From contig JAUXHQ010000050.1 of assembly GCA_030621455.1 (NCBI GenBank), forward strand, positions 1-9,155: a DNA stretch of 9,155 nt. The letters are read 5' to 3'. The DNA is from Deltaproteobacteria bacterium. Its GTDB lineage: Bacteria; Desulfobacterota; UBA8473. The translations under genes were made by a program, and so were the position numbers. Below, one piece after another: positions 1 through 5,307 of the stretch. The notes beneath the pieces were generated by a model. That model did not search any database and was not told the origin of the DNA. It was given only the letters and a program-made list of their open reading frames with translations. Each line of letters starts with the position of its first letter. Within the stretch, counting starts at the first letter, position 1.

Positions 1-1
1 A

Positions 2-106
2 GAATATCCTGTAGAGAGAATGATGAGGGATGCTAAGGGTCTCCAGATTTATGAGGGGACTAACCAGATTCAAAGAAACGCCGTAGCAAGGGTTTTATTG
101 TCATAA
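2..106 (+). CDS. Acyl-CoA dehydrogenase, C-terminal end (partial)
   Basis: Only the last 34 codons and the TAA stop are in the window; the gene begins upstream. The translated tail carries the diagnostic acyl-CoA dehydrogenase C-terminal block: an Arg-Asp-Ala-Lys stretch followed by [15 protein letters not shown]. In the short- and medium-chain enzymes the Glu of this YEGT motif (here the codon at 53-55) is the catalytic base that removes the alpha proton from the acyl-CoA. The family uses FAD to oxidise acyl-CoA to trans-2-enoyl-CoA in fatty acid, amino acid or aromatic degradation and passes electrons to electron-transfer flavoprotein. The fragment is too short to tell which acyl chain is used. 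Only 13 nt separate it from rpoH on the same strand, so some read-through into rpoH is likely. Confidence 0.92.
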   Translation, partial: EYPVERMMRDAKGLQIYEGTNQIQRNAVARVLLS

Positions 107-119
107 ATATTTAACTTAA

Positions 120-1064
120 ATGGACAGTGGTAAAGTGGAAAAGGCACAAAAGGAAGACGATGTTGAAAAGGCTGAAGTGGGGGGACCAACAGGGACTTCT
201 CTGGTCCCATTCGATCCTTTACAACGATACCTTGCAGAAATCAGACGTTATCCGTTACTCTCAGTGGAAGAGGAACGCAGCCTGGCCTTAAAATACAAAC
301 ATAATAGGGACATGGAAGCGGGACAAAAGTTGATTACATCAAACTTGAGGCTCGTTGTTCATATCGCCCTCAAGTTTCAGCGATACTGGACCACGAGCCT
401 TCTTGACCTGGTCCAGGAAGGCAATATCGGCTTGACCCAGGCAGTGGAAAAGTTTGACCCATACAAGGGTGCGAAATTCTCTTACTATGCATCCTTTTGG
501 ATTAAGGCCTATATCTTAAAATTCATCATTGACAACTGGAGTTTGGTAAAGATCGGCACAACTCAAGCGCAAAGGAAGTTATTTTTCAATCTTAGCAAAG
601 AGAAGAAAAGGTTGCGTGCTTTGGGTCATGATCCCAGTCCAAAGCTCTTAGCCGAGAACCTTGACACCAGCGAAAAAGACATCATAGAAATGGATCAGCG
701 GATGGGAGGATGGGAGGTTTCCCTGGAGAGTCAGGTGAGCGACGAATCTGATACTACCCATAAAGACCTCTTGCCTTCCGGGGAACCATCTCATGATCAG
801 GTGCTGGTGGAATCCGAGGAGAGAGGCATACTCCATGATAAGCTCCGGGAACTTCGCAGTACTCTGGAAGGTAAAGAGTTGTATATTTTTGAAGAAAGAC
901 TACTTTCGAATTCCCCGTTGACTCTACAGGAAATAGGGAACAAATACGGCATTTCAAAAGAAAGGGTAAGACAGATCGAAAAGAGGTTAAAACATAAAAT
1001 TAAGCTATTTTTAGAAGCGGAAATTCCCGATCTTGACGGATATGCTTTCGGTGCTGAGGGGTAA
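120..1064 (+). CDS. rpoH: RNA polymerase sigma factor RpoH-type (sigma-32 family)
   Basis: This 314-aa sigma-70 family protein has the usual length of the RpoH group. In order it shows a region 1.2-like segment (about residues 31-52, FDPLQRYLAEIRRYPLLS), core-binding region 2.2 with DLVQEGNIGL (96-105), region 2.4 (about 124-137), the RpoH box QRKLFFNL (151-158) that marks heat-shock sigma factors, and a region 4.2 helix-turn-helix with ERVRQIEKR (about 267-293) for the -35 element. It would direct RNA polymerase to stress promoters for chaperones and proteases. The start is bounded by an in-frame TAA directly before the ATG at 120. No clear Shine-Dalgarno sequence precedes it, so translation may be weak or regulated; a GTG at 135 is a less likely start. 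The N-terminal 25 residues are polar and probably disordered. The RpoH box makes a primary-sigma call unlikely, although some deltaproteobacteria carry several RpoH-like paralogues with specialised roles. Confidence 0.9.
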   Translation: MDSGKVEKAQKEDDVEKAEVGGPTGTSLVPFDPLQRYLAEIRRYPLLSVEEERSLALKYKHNRDMEAGQKLITSNLRLVVHIALKFQRYWTTSLLDLVQEGNIGLTQAVEKFDPYKGAKFSYYASFWIKAYILKFIIDNWSLVKIGTTQAQRKLFFNLSKEKKRLRALGHDPSPKLLAENLDTSEKDIIEMDQRMGGWEVSLESQVSDESDTTHKDLLPSGEPSHDQVLVESEERGILHDKLRELRSTLEGKELYIFEERLLSNSPLTLQEIGNKYGISKERVRQIEKRLKHKIKLFLEAEIPDLDGYAFGAEG

Positions 1065-1079
1065 TTGCTGAAAAAAACC

Positions 1080-1108
1080 TTGACAGAATCAACAATAGCG
1101 TGTTAAAA
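1080..1108 (+). promoter_or_regulatory. Predicted sigma70-type promoter for rpsT
   Basis: A perfect TTGACA -35 hexamer (1080-1085) is followed, after exactly 17 nt, by TTAAAA (1103-1108), a 4/6 match to the -10 consensus. Transcription would start near 1115 and give a leader of about 45 nt before the rpsT start codon. It lies in the 94-nt gap after rpoH, so rpsT can be transcribed independently of rpoH. No terminator is visible between the two genes. Confidence 0.65.
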
Positions 1109-1145
1109 AGGTCCGAAGATTAACCTTAGCATAGGCTTTTACCTT

Positions 1146-1151
1146 GGGAGG
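1146..1151 (+). promoter_or_regulatory. Shine-Dalgarno site that fixes the rpsT UUG start
   Basis: GGGAGG lies 7 nt before the TTG at 1159, which is ideal spacing. The ATG at 1152 touches this site and opens only a six-codon frame (MKFGNT, stop at 1172), so it cannot be the S20 start. Confidence 0.75.
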
Positions 1152-1158
1152 ATGAAAT

Positions 1159-1434
1159 TTGGCAACACATAAGTCGGCGATTAAACAGGACAGGCAAAGT
1201 AAGGAACGCAGGAAGAGAAACGTGATGGTCAAATCGTACCTGAAGACTACCGTTAAGAAGGTACGAAAGGCAGTCGATGAGAAGGACATGGAGTCTGCAA
1301 CCGAAGCCCTGGCAAAGGCCATTCCTGCCTTTGACAAAGCAGCCTCAAAGGGCGTAATCCATAAAAAGACCGCTTCAAGAAAGGTGTCCAGATTGACCCA
1401 AAGGGTCAATACTCTGGCTATCCCAGAGGGTTAA
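1159..1434 (+). CDS. rpsT: 30S ribosomal protein S20
   Basis: The 91-aa lysine- and arginine-rich product matches bacterial S20 in length and sequence: an ATHKSAIKQDRQSKERRKRN start, helical KSYLKTTVKKVRKAVDEKD, and the conserved C-terminal region KGVIHKKTASRKVSRLTQRVN. S20 binds 16S rRNA early in assembly of the 30S subunit. The start is a UUG codon supported by a strong GGGAGG site. A UUG start is also known for E. coli rpsT, where it is linked to autogenous control of S20 translation, so similar control is plausible here. It has its own predicted promoter at 1080-1108. Its TAA stop overlaps the stop codon of the converging minus-strand gene, and no intrinsic terminator follows. Confidence 0.96.
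   Translation: MATHKSAIKQDRQSKERRKRNVMVKSYLKTTVKKVRKAVDEKDMESATEALAKAIPAFDKAASKGVIHKKTASRKVSRLTQRVNTLAIPEG
1392..1410. repeat. Perfect 8-bp hairpin near the 3' end of rpsT
   Basis: ATTGACCC and GGGTCAAT form a perfect 8-bp stem with a three-base AAA loop, inside codons for RLTQRVN. No T-run follows on either strand, so it is not a canonical intrinsic terminator. It may protect the 3' end of the mRNA or pause transcription at the convergent junction, or be chance. Confidence 0.4.
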
Positions 1435-1919
1435 GGCTTCATCCGGGTCCCCGGTTCTCCCTTGGCATGATCCAGTAACTTATTATACGTCGTATCGAGA
1501 TTATACAGAAGGTCTTTCCACTGAGAAGACTTCCCCACATTAGCTTCAATAGCAGATCCCGAAATGCCCTGCCGCTTTAACCCATCCTTGAGGAAGGCCC
1601 CCAGTTTTATCTTTAACTCCATGTAACTATTGACCTTTTTCCATTCGTATTCTTCACAAACACCGCCAATTGTTTCCTGTATCTCCTCGATCCGCTCACT
1701 ACCGATATACTCCTTGATGCTCCCGAGCCCCTTCAAGAGCCTCTTATGGTTTTTCAGACTGACATGCTCTATTAACCTCAAACAGATGGCCCCGGCCACA
1801 ACCGGCCGTGTTTTTTCCTCGTACTTTCTAACATATCCAGCCAGATCATCCGAACGTCCATAGCTATCCTTACTGTATCTATCAACGAATACGCGGGCCC
1901 TGGAAATATCCTGTTTCAT
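1431..1919 (-). CDS. Unrecognised small helical protein coupled to rarA
   Basis: I do not recognise this family. The preferred start is the ATG at 1919, whose bases overlap the rarA stop as ATGA, the usual sign of translational coupling; AAGGAAAGG lies just upstream. This gives 162 aa. An in-frame ATG at 1955 would give 174 aa with a 40-nt overlap into rarA. The product is highly charged, rich in Lys, Glu and Arg, with no signal peptide or membrane segment, and looks mostly alpha-helical and cytoplasmic. It has two Cys (about residues 46 and 87) not arranged as a metal site. Candidate landmarks are RARVFVDRYSKDSYGRSDDL near the N terminus and SSQWKDLLYNLDTTYNKLLDH near the C terminus. Its position as last gene of the HAD-rarA operon suggests, but does not show, a link to RarA. 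Its stop overlaps that of rpsT. That it is a real gene is supported by the coupling and the long frame. Confidence 0.7.
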   Translation of the reverse strand: MKQDISRARVFVDRYSKDSYGRSDDLAGYVRKYEEKTRPVVAGAICLRLIEHVSLKNHKRLLKGLGSIKEYIGSERIEEIQETIGGVCEEYEWKKVNSYMELKIKLGAFLKDGLKRQGISGSAIEANVGKSSQWKDLLYNLDTTYNKLLDHAKGEPGTRMKP

Positions 1920-3265
1920 CCTTTCCTTAAACCCCCTCTCTTCCTTTCCCTCCATTTCTCTAGCCTCTTCCCTGTCTTGGCCTCGAAACCGTTATCAGTA
2001 GGCCGATAGTATGTTCTTCCTTTGAGGTTTTCAGGCAAATACTCCTCTTCCACGTGGCTATCAGGAAAGTCATGAGGATACTTGTAGCCCTTTCCATACC
2101 CTAAGTCCTTCATCAGAGAGGTGGGGGCATTGCGTATATGTAAAGGAACAGGCAAAGCCTGCGTTTTCCGGATGTCGTCTTTAACTCTTGAATATGCTGT
2201 ATATATGGCATTGCTCTTGGGAGCACAGGCCAGGTATATTACAGACTGAGCGAGGGCCAGGTCACCCTCAGGAGAACCAACAAAGTGATAGGCCTGCATG
2301 GCCGAGACCGCCAACTGAAGTGCGTAGGGATCGGCATTCCCCACGTCCTCAGATGCAAACCTGATCAACCGTCTTGCTATGTAAAGTGGATCTTCCCCTG
2401 CTTCCATCATCCTCCCAAACCAATACAGGGCAGCATCAGGATCGCTCCCCCGCATGCTCTTATGCAAAGCCGAGATGAGGTTGTAGTGCTCTCCCCCCCC
2501 TTTATCATAGATAAGGGACTTCCGTTGAACCACATCCTCTATGCGCGCAAGGGTTATATGCCTCGCATTATCCCTGTCGGGTGTCGTGGTCATCACGGCC
2601 AATTCCAGGGCATTCAATGCCTGTCTGGCATCGCCGTCAGCCATTCGGGCAATATGCCGGAGGGCAACCGGGTCCATATCAATTCCATAGTTACCCAAAC
2701 CCCTCTTCCTGTCTGAAATGGCACGTTTGAGTATAGTCTCCAGATCCTCTTCTTCCAAAAGGTTTAGCACAAAGACCTTGACACGGGAAAGAAGGGGGGA
2801 GATAATCTCAAAGGACGGATTTTCGGTAGTGGCCCCAACAAGGATGATCGTTCCATTCTCAACATGGGGAAGAAATGCATCCTGTTGTGCCTTGTTGAAA
2901 CGATGGATTTCATCTACGAAGAGGATAGTCGGTTTTTTACCGAACCCCAGGTCCTCCCTCGCCCGTTCTATGACCTTTCTTATCTCTTTAACCCCCGACA
3001 AGACCGCGCTGAACGAGACGAACTGCACCTCTGTTTTCTCTGTAATCAGAAGGGCCAGGGTTGTCTTGCCCGTACCCGGTGGTCCCCAGAATATTGATGA
3101 TTGAACTTCACCTGCCTCAATGGCTCTCCGGAGCACCCTGTCCTCTCCCAGGATGTGATCCTGCCCTACAAACTCATCGAGGGTAAGGGGACGCATCCTT
3201 TCAGCGAGCGGCGCTTCTCTCTTCAATCTCTCCGTCACCTGACGGTCAAACAGGTCTATCTGCAT
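1916..3265 (-). CDS. rarA: RarA (MgsA) replication-associated AAA+ ATPase
   Basis: The 449-aa product is a full-length RarA/MgsA/WRNIP1-family ATPase related to clamp-loader subunits, which acts at stalled or gapped replication forks and in recombination. Visible motifs: Walker A GPPGTGKT (61-68), Walker B ILFVDE (114-119) running into IHRFNKAQQDAFLP, sensor 1 GATTENPSF (144-152), arginine finger in LLSR (R161), and sensor 2 GDAR (211-214). The C-terminal MgsA-type domain ends with the family hallmarks LMKDLGYGKGYKYPHD and the GRTYYRPTDNGFE segment. All catalytic residues are present. The ATG at 3265 is preceded by AGGAG, closer than usual. It lies 13 nt after the HAD gene and overlaps the following small gene as ATGA, so the three genes form an operon. 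No holB or single-strand-binding gene is nearby. Confidence 0.95.
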   Translation of the reverse strand: MQIDLFDRQVTERLKREAPLAERMRPLTLDEFVGQDHILGEDRVLRRAIEAGEVQSSIFWGPPGTGKTTLALLITEKTEVQFVSFSAVLSGVKEIRKVIERAREDLGFGKKPTILFVDEIHRFNKAQQDAFLPHVENGTIILVGATTENPSFEIISPLLSRVKVFVLNLLEEEDLETILKRAISDRKRGLGNYGIDMDPVALRHIARMADGDARQALNALELAVMTTTPDRDNARHITLARIEDVVQRKSLIYDKGGGEHYNLISALHKSMRGSDPDAALYWFGRMMEAGEDPLYIARRLIRFASEDVGNADPYALQLAVSAMQAYHFVGSPEGDLALAQSVIYLACAPKSNAIYTAYSRVKDDIRKTQALPVPLHIRNAPTSLMKDLGYGKGYKYPHDFPDSHVEEEYLPENLKGRTYYRPTDNGFEAKTGKRLEKWRERKRGGLRKG

Positions 3266-3278
3266 AGCTCCTGCAAAG

Positions 3279-3905
3279 TTATAATTCCAATTCTTCTAGG
3301 TCATGGATCACAAAATCTCCTACCCTCTTTCTCTGTCTGTCGAGAAAGATGGCGTTTGCCCCTGCCTCTCTGGGAGCCACGTAGTCAAACTCCCAATGAT
3401 CACCGATATGGAGGAGTTCCGATGGTGATATGTTCAATCTTTCACATATAGTCAAGTAACTTTCCGGTGTTTTTACCTGTTTGAAGTCGGATATCACAGA
3501 AAAATCAAACTGAAAGAACTGTTTGATCGTCCTTATCTTCACCTCCAGGAACTCCCGCGGCATGGCCGTCGTAAGTATCAGTGTATACCTGTTTTCCAAC
3601 TTCTCCAGTGTGGGCATAACATCCGGGAATGTCTTTATCCTCGACTCATATTTAGAGAGTATTGTCTCGAAAGTCGTGTCCAGATCGAAGTGATCGATCC
3701 AGTGGTTCATTTCATACCAGCGAAGATCCCCTTCTCCGACTTTCTCATACTCGGATATGGTATAAATCCGGGCATCTTCAAGGCTCATACCCCTCTTCTC
3801 CGCGATAAGAGCAGGAAGTTCCTCCATCCACACAAGGTTGTTAAACTCCATGGGAACCAGGGTCCCGTCCACATCGAAAGATACCACAGTCACCCTTTCT
3901 TTCAT
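3279..3905 (-). CDS. HAD-superfamily hydrolase (phosphatase-like)
   Basis: This 208-aa protein has all four haloacid-dehalogenase motifs. Counting from the TTG at 3908 (one residue more than the ATG start used here), they are: motif I DVDGTLV with nucleophile and acid Asp12/Asp14, motif II LILTTAMP (Thr113 or Thr114), motif III Lys146 in VKTPESY, and motif IV GDHWEFD (169-175) holding the Mg2+-binding acids. A helical cap sits between motifs I and II, which fits subfamily I enzymes such as phosphoglycolate-phosphatase-like and beta-phosphoglucomutase-like proteins. The substrate cannot be read from the sequence. The ATG at 3905 is preferred because GAGGGG (3913-3918 on the other strand) lies 7 nt upstream; the adjacent TTG at 3908 is possible. 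It is the first gene of the operon with rarA 13 nt downstream. A housekeeping phosphatase role is most likely, and a link to RarA is unproven. Confidence 0.9.
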   Translation of the reverse strand: MKERVTVVSFDVDGTLVPMEFNNLVWMEELPALIAEKRGMSLEDARIYTISEYEKVGEGDLRWYEMNHWIDHFDLDTTFETILSKYESRIKTFPDVMPTLEKLENRYTLILTTAMPREFLEVKIRTIKQFFQFDFSVISDFKQVKTPESYLTICERLNISPSELLHIGDHWEFDYVAPREAGANAIFLDRQRKRVGDFVIHDLEELEL

Positions 3906-3990
3906 CAATACACCCCTCTGTCATCATCATTCGGTTCAGTGAAACCGGATTATGTACCCCCTATTGTCCATTTAAGTGCTTTTAGTGAGG

Positions 3991-4000
3991 TCAGTACTGA
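3991..4000. repeat. Perfect 10-bp palindrome TCAGTACTGA
   Basis: A perfect 10-bp palindrome lies about 85 nt upstream of the HAD start codon, in the predicted leader of that operon. Operators of dimeric regulators have this form, but one copy of this length can occur by chance. Confidence 0.2.
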
Positions 4001-4015
4001 GAAGAGAAGTCCAAT

Positions 4016-4044
4016 TTTACAAACGGCCCTTCTCTCTTTATCCT
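4016..4044 (+). promoter_or_regulatory. Possible plus-strand promoter upstream of the inverted repeat
   Basis: TTTACA (4016-4021, 5/6 match to the -35 consensus) and TATCCT (4039-4044, 4/6 match to the -10) are separated by 17 nt. Transcription from here would begin near 4051 and run through the nested inverted repeat to the terminator at 4156-4178. It faces a similar-quality minus-strand promoter at 4051-4079; one or both could be chance matches in AT-rich DNA. Confidence 0.28.
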
Positions 4045-4050
4045 GATAGC

Positions 4051-4079
4051 ATTCTAATCAAATCGAAGTTTTTTTGCAA
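4051..4079 (-). promoter_or_regulatory. Possible promoter of the HAD-rarA operon
   Basis: On the minus strand TTGCAA (4074-4079) and TAGAAT (4051-4056, 5/6 match to the -10 consensus) are 17 nt apart. Transcription would start near 4044 and give a leader of about 140 nt before the HAD ATG at 3905. It is the best candidate I see for this operon, with a modest -35. Confidence 0.35.
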
Positions 4080-4098
4080 ACTTTCATTCACTTCTACT

Positions 4099-4229
4099 GA
4101 AAATTTTCGGTATCCTTCATACATCGGTTTACACTTTTTAAATTATGGCTGCTTCAACGGTGCCGAGACCGTTTTTTTATTCGAAAGTGTAAACTACTTT
4201 ATAGCTTTTATGAAGGATGCCAAATTTTC
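4099..4229. repeat. 131-bp nested imperfect inverted repeat
   Basis: The outer arms 4099-4120 and 4210-4229 pair over 20 positions with one G-U and a two-base bulge (core ATCCTTCAT against ATGAAGGAT). Inside, GTTTACACTTT (4127-4137) pairs perfectly with AAAGTGTAAAC (4184-4194). At the centre is the terminator hairpin 4156-4173. The left arm begins with the self-palindrome GAAAATTTTC. The whole could fold as one long stem or extrude as a cruciform. Size and termini resemble a MITE or REP-like repeat, but no flanking target-site duplication is visible. Confidence 0.7.
4156..4178 (+). terminator. Intrinsic terminator at the centre of the inverted repeat
   Basis: AACGGT (4156-4161) and ACCGTT (4168-4173) form a perfect 6-bp stem around the loop GCCGAG, followed directly by T residues to 4178 (seven consecutive T from 4172). 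It acts on plus-strand transcription only; the complementary strand lacks a T-run after the stem. If the larger flanking arms pair first, this short stem would still form inside them. Confidence 0.65.
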
Positions 4230-4295
4230 GACCTGTGCAGTTGAGTAAGTATTCGGCAAGCGGTAAACCTTACCAAATGCACAGGTCGCAATTTT
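4229..4295 (+). repeat. Inverted repeat with 11-bp arms and trailing T-run
   Basis: CGACCTGTGCA (4229-4239) and TGCACAGGTCG (4278-4288) are perfect inverted copies separated by 38 nt. The loop holds a smaller stem GGTAA/TTACC (4262-4266 with 4270-4274). CAATTTTT follows the right arm, as in an intrinsic terminator with a long loop. It begins exactly where the 131-bp inverted repeat ends and stops 12 nt before the ABC operon -35 box. It may insulate that promoter from upstream transcription, or be a two-site operator; the sites are 49 bp centre to centre. Confidence 0.6.
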
Positions 4296-4398
4296 TCTCT
4301 TGACAGAAAAGGACCATTAGTTTAAAACACCTTGAATAAAAAGGGAATTTCTCATATTGAGGAGAAAGTCATGATTCATGTGGAAAACCTTACCAAAT
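4265..4398 (+). repeat. Pair of 14-bp direct repeats AAACCTTACCAAAT
   Basis: AAACCTTACCAAAT occurs at 4265-4278, in the loop and right arm base of the second inverted repeat, and again at 4385-4398, in codons 5 to 10 of the ABC ATPase gene (ENLTKY). The two copies are exactly 120 bp apart and flank the promoter and ribosome site. Confidence 0.5.
4300..4327 (+). promoter_or_regulatory. Predicted promoter of the ABC transporter operon
   Basis: A perfect TTGACA (4300-4305) is followed after 16 nt by TTAAAA (4322-4327), or after 17 nt by TAAAAC. The first 9 bases, TTGACAGAA, are the same as in the rpsT promoter, as is the TTAAAA. Transcription would start near 4334, leaving a leader of about 37 nt with a GAGGAG ribosome site at 4359-4364. 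Confidence 0.6.
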
Positions 4399-5306
4399 AC
4401 TATAGTGATCTCTGTGCCGTAGATTGCATCGATTTTGACATCCATAAAGGAGAAGTCATGGGCCTTCTGGGTCCTAACGGCGCAGGCAAGACAACTGTTT
4501 TGCGAATGCTCACCGGCTTTCTCCGACCCACCTCAGGGAGCATTCACGTTAAAGATCTTACCATTGAAGAAGACTCCCTGAAGATCAAGAAATTACTCGG
4601 CTACCTCCCTGAAGAGGCCCCCCTCTACCATGACATGCTAGTCTACGACTATCTGGACTATGTTGCAGATATCCGGGAACTGAGGGGGAGCAAAAAGCTC
4701 TCCAGGATTCGTCACCTGGCCGACATCTGCGGCCTACATGAGGTGATGCACAAACCTGTCGGTGAACTCTCCAAAGGGTTCAAGCAACGGGTAGGCCTGG
4801 CCCATGCCATGATGAACGACCCGGAAATACTGATCCTTGACGAGCCCACTTCCGGCCTTGATCCGAACCAGATCGTAGAAATTCGAGGGATCATAAAGCA
4901 GATAGGGAAAGAGAAGACTGTTATCCTCTCCACACATATCCTCAACGAAGCCGAGGCAACATGTGATCGTGTTCTCATCATCAACCGCGGAAAGATCGTT
5001 GCAGATGGCACCACAGAGACCCTCAGGCAGGCATGCAGCGGAGACTATATAATCAATATTTCCATTGAAAACGCGACATTACAATCCGTGGAAAAGGAAC
5101 TGATTTCCATTGACGGAGTCATAGAGACTACGCACGTAGATAACGATGAAGATGTTCTGAACTTCAAACTCACTTGCCGATCCTCCAGGGACCTCCGGGG
5201 AGAGATCTACCGGAAGATCAAAGGAACGGATTGGACCCTGCTGGAACTCCACCAGGAAACCCAAAGCCTTGAAAATATATTTCGAGAACTTACCACGGAG
5301 AATTGA
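4371..5306 (+). CDS. ABC transporter ATP-binding protein, GldA/CcmA-like
   Basis: This 311-aa cytoplasmic ATPase should power the permease encoded next. It has Walker A GPNGAGKT (34-41), the signature LSKGFKQRV (133-141, serine and glycine positions intact), Walker B ILILDEPT (153-160), D-loop SGLDP (161-165) and the switch histidine in STHIL (His189). At the Q-loop position it reads GYLPEE, with Glu rather than Gln, a variant seen in GldA/CcmA-type ATPases. Beyond about residue 220 a C-terminal domain of some 90 residues is present, as in ABC-2 drug- and gliding-type ATPases. The ATG at 4371 is chosen because GAGGAG lies 6 nt upstream; an upstream in-frame TTG at 4332 has no such site and sits on the predicted transcript start. 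The permease start follows its stop by 1 nt. The substrate is unknown. Confidence 0.93.
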   Translation: MIHVENLTKYYSDLCAVDCIDFDIHKGEVMGLLGPNGAGKTTVLRMLTGFLRPTSGSIHVKDLTIEEDSLKIKKLLGYLPEEAPLYHDMLVYDYLDYVADIRELRGSKKLSRIRHLADICGLHEVMHKPVGELSKGFKQRVGLAHAMMNDPEILILDEPTSGLDPNQIVEIRGIIKQIGKEKTVILSTHILNEAEATCDRVLIINRGKIVADGTTETLRQACSGDYIINISIENATLQSVEKELISIDGVIETTHVDNDEDVLNFKLTCRSSRDLRGEIYRKIKGTDWTLLELHQETQSLENIFRELTTEN

Positions 5307-5307
5307 T

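Larger units (their letters stand above)
4051..4178 (+). ncRNA. Candidate small RNA or structured leader
   Basis: A transcript starting after the promoter-like 4016-4044 and ending at the intrinsic terminator 4156-4178 would be about 128 nt long and would contain no credible reading frame. No plus-strand gene lies upstream for this terminator to serve, since the HAD gene runs the other way, so something non-coding or an attenuated leader is implied if the terminator is functional. No known RNA family is recognised. Confidence 0.25.
3906..4370. other. Divergent intergenic region with nested inverted repeats
   Basis: About 460 nt separate the divergently transcribed HAD and ABC operons. It is visibly richer in A and T than the flanking genes. 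The longest open frame (3976-4248, plus strand) has no ribosome site, no recognisable domain, and runs through the inverted repeats, so I do not call it a gene. From left to right the region holds a 10-bp palindrome, overlapping promoter-like sequences for both strands, a 131-bp nested inverted repeat with a central intrinsic terminator, an adjoining 60-bp inverted repeat, and the ABC operon promoter and ribosome site. Confidence 0.8.

Noticed and set aside
1089..1409. A 106-codon minus-strand frame opposite rpsT.
   Set aside because: It is the antisense of the S20 gene and its promoter; the S20 protein is unmistakable.
1443..1454. CCGGGTCCCCGG after rpsT as a terminator stem.
   Set aside because: The stem is very short with almost no loop and is not followed by a T-run on either strand.
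2285..3104. Long plus-strand open frames (143 and 128 codons) opposite rarA.
   Set aside because: They are antisense shadows of a full-length conserved ATPase gene, with no family resemblance or ribosome sites of their own.
4156..4178. The terminator sequence (GTGCCGAGACC then T-run) recalls the last hairpin of a Cas9 tracrRNA.
   Set aside because: There is no cas gene, no spaced repeat array and no anti-repeat nearby; the likeness is limited to a GC-rich terminator stem.
3976..4248. A 90-codon plus-strand open frame in the intergenic region.
   Set aside because: It starts with TTG, has no ribosome site, no recognisable domain, an unusual Phe-rich composition, and crosses the inverted repeats and the terminator.
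4099..4288. An insertion sequence remnant with terminal inverted repeats.
   Set aside because: There is no transposase fragment and no flanking target duplication that I can see; MITE remains possible but unproven, so it is listed only as an inverted repeat.
5269..5306. An upstream ATG start for the permease, and likewise a start at 5862 for the GldG-like gene.
   Set aside because: The downstream starts at 5308 and 6009 have well-spaced ribosome sites and minimal overlaps with the preceding genes, and match where homology begins.
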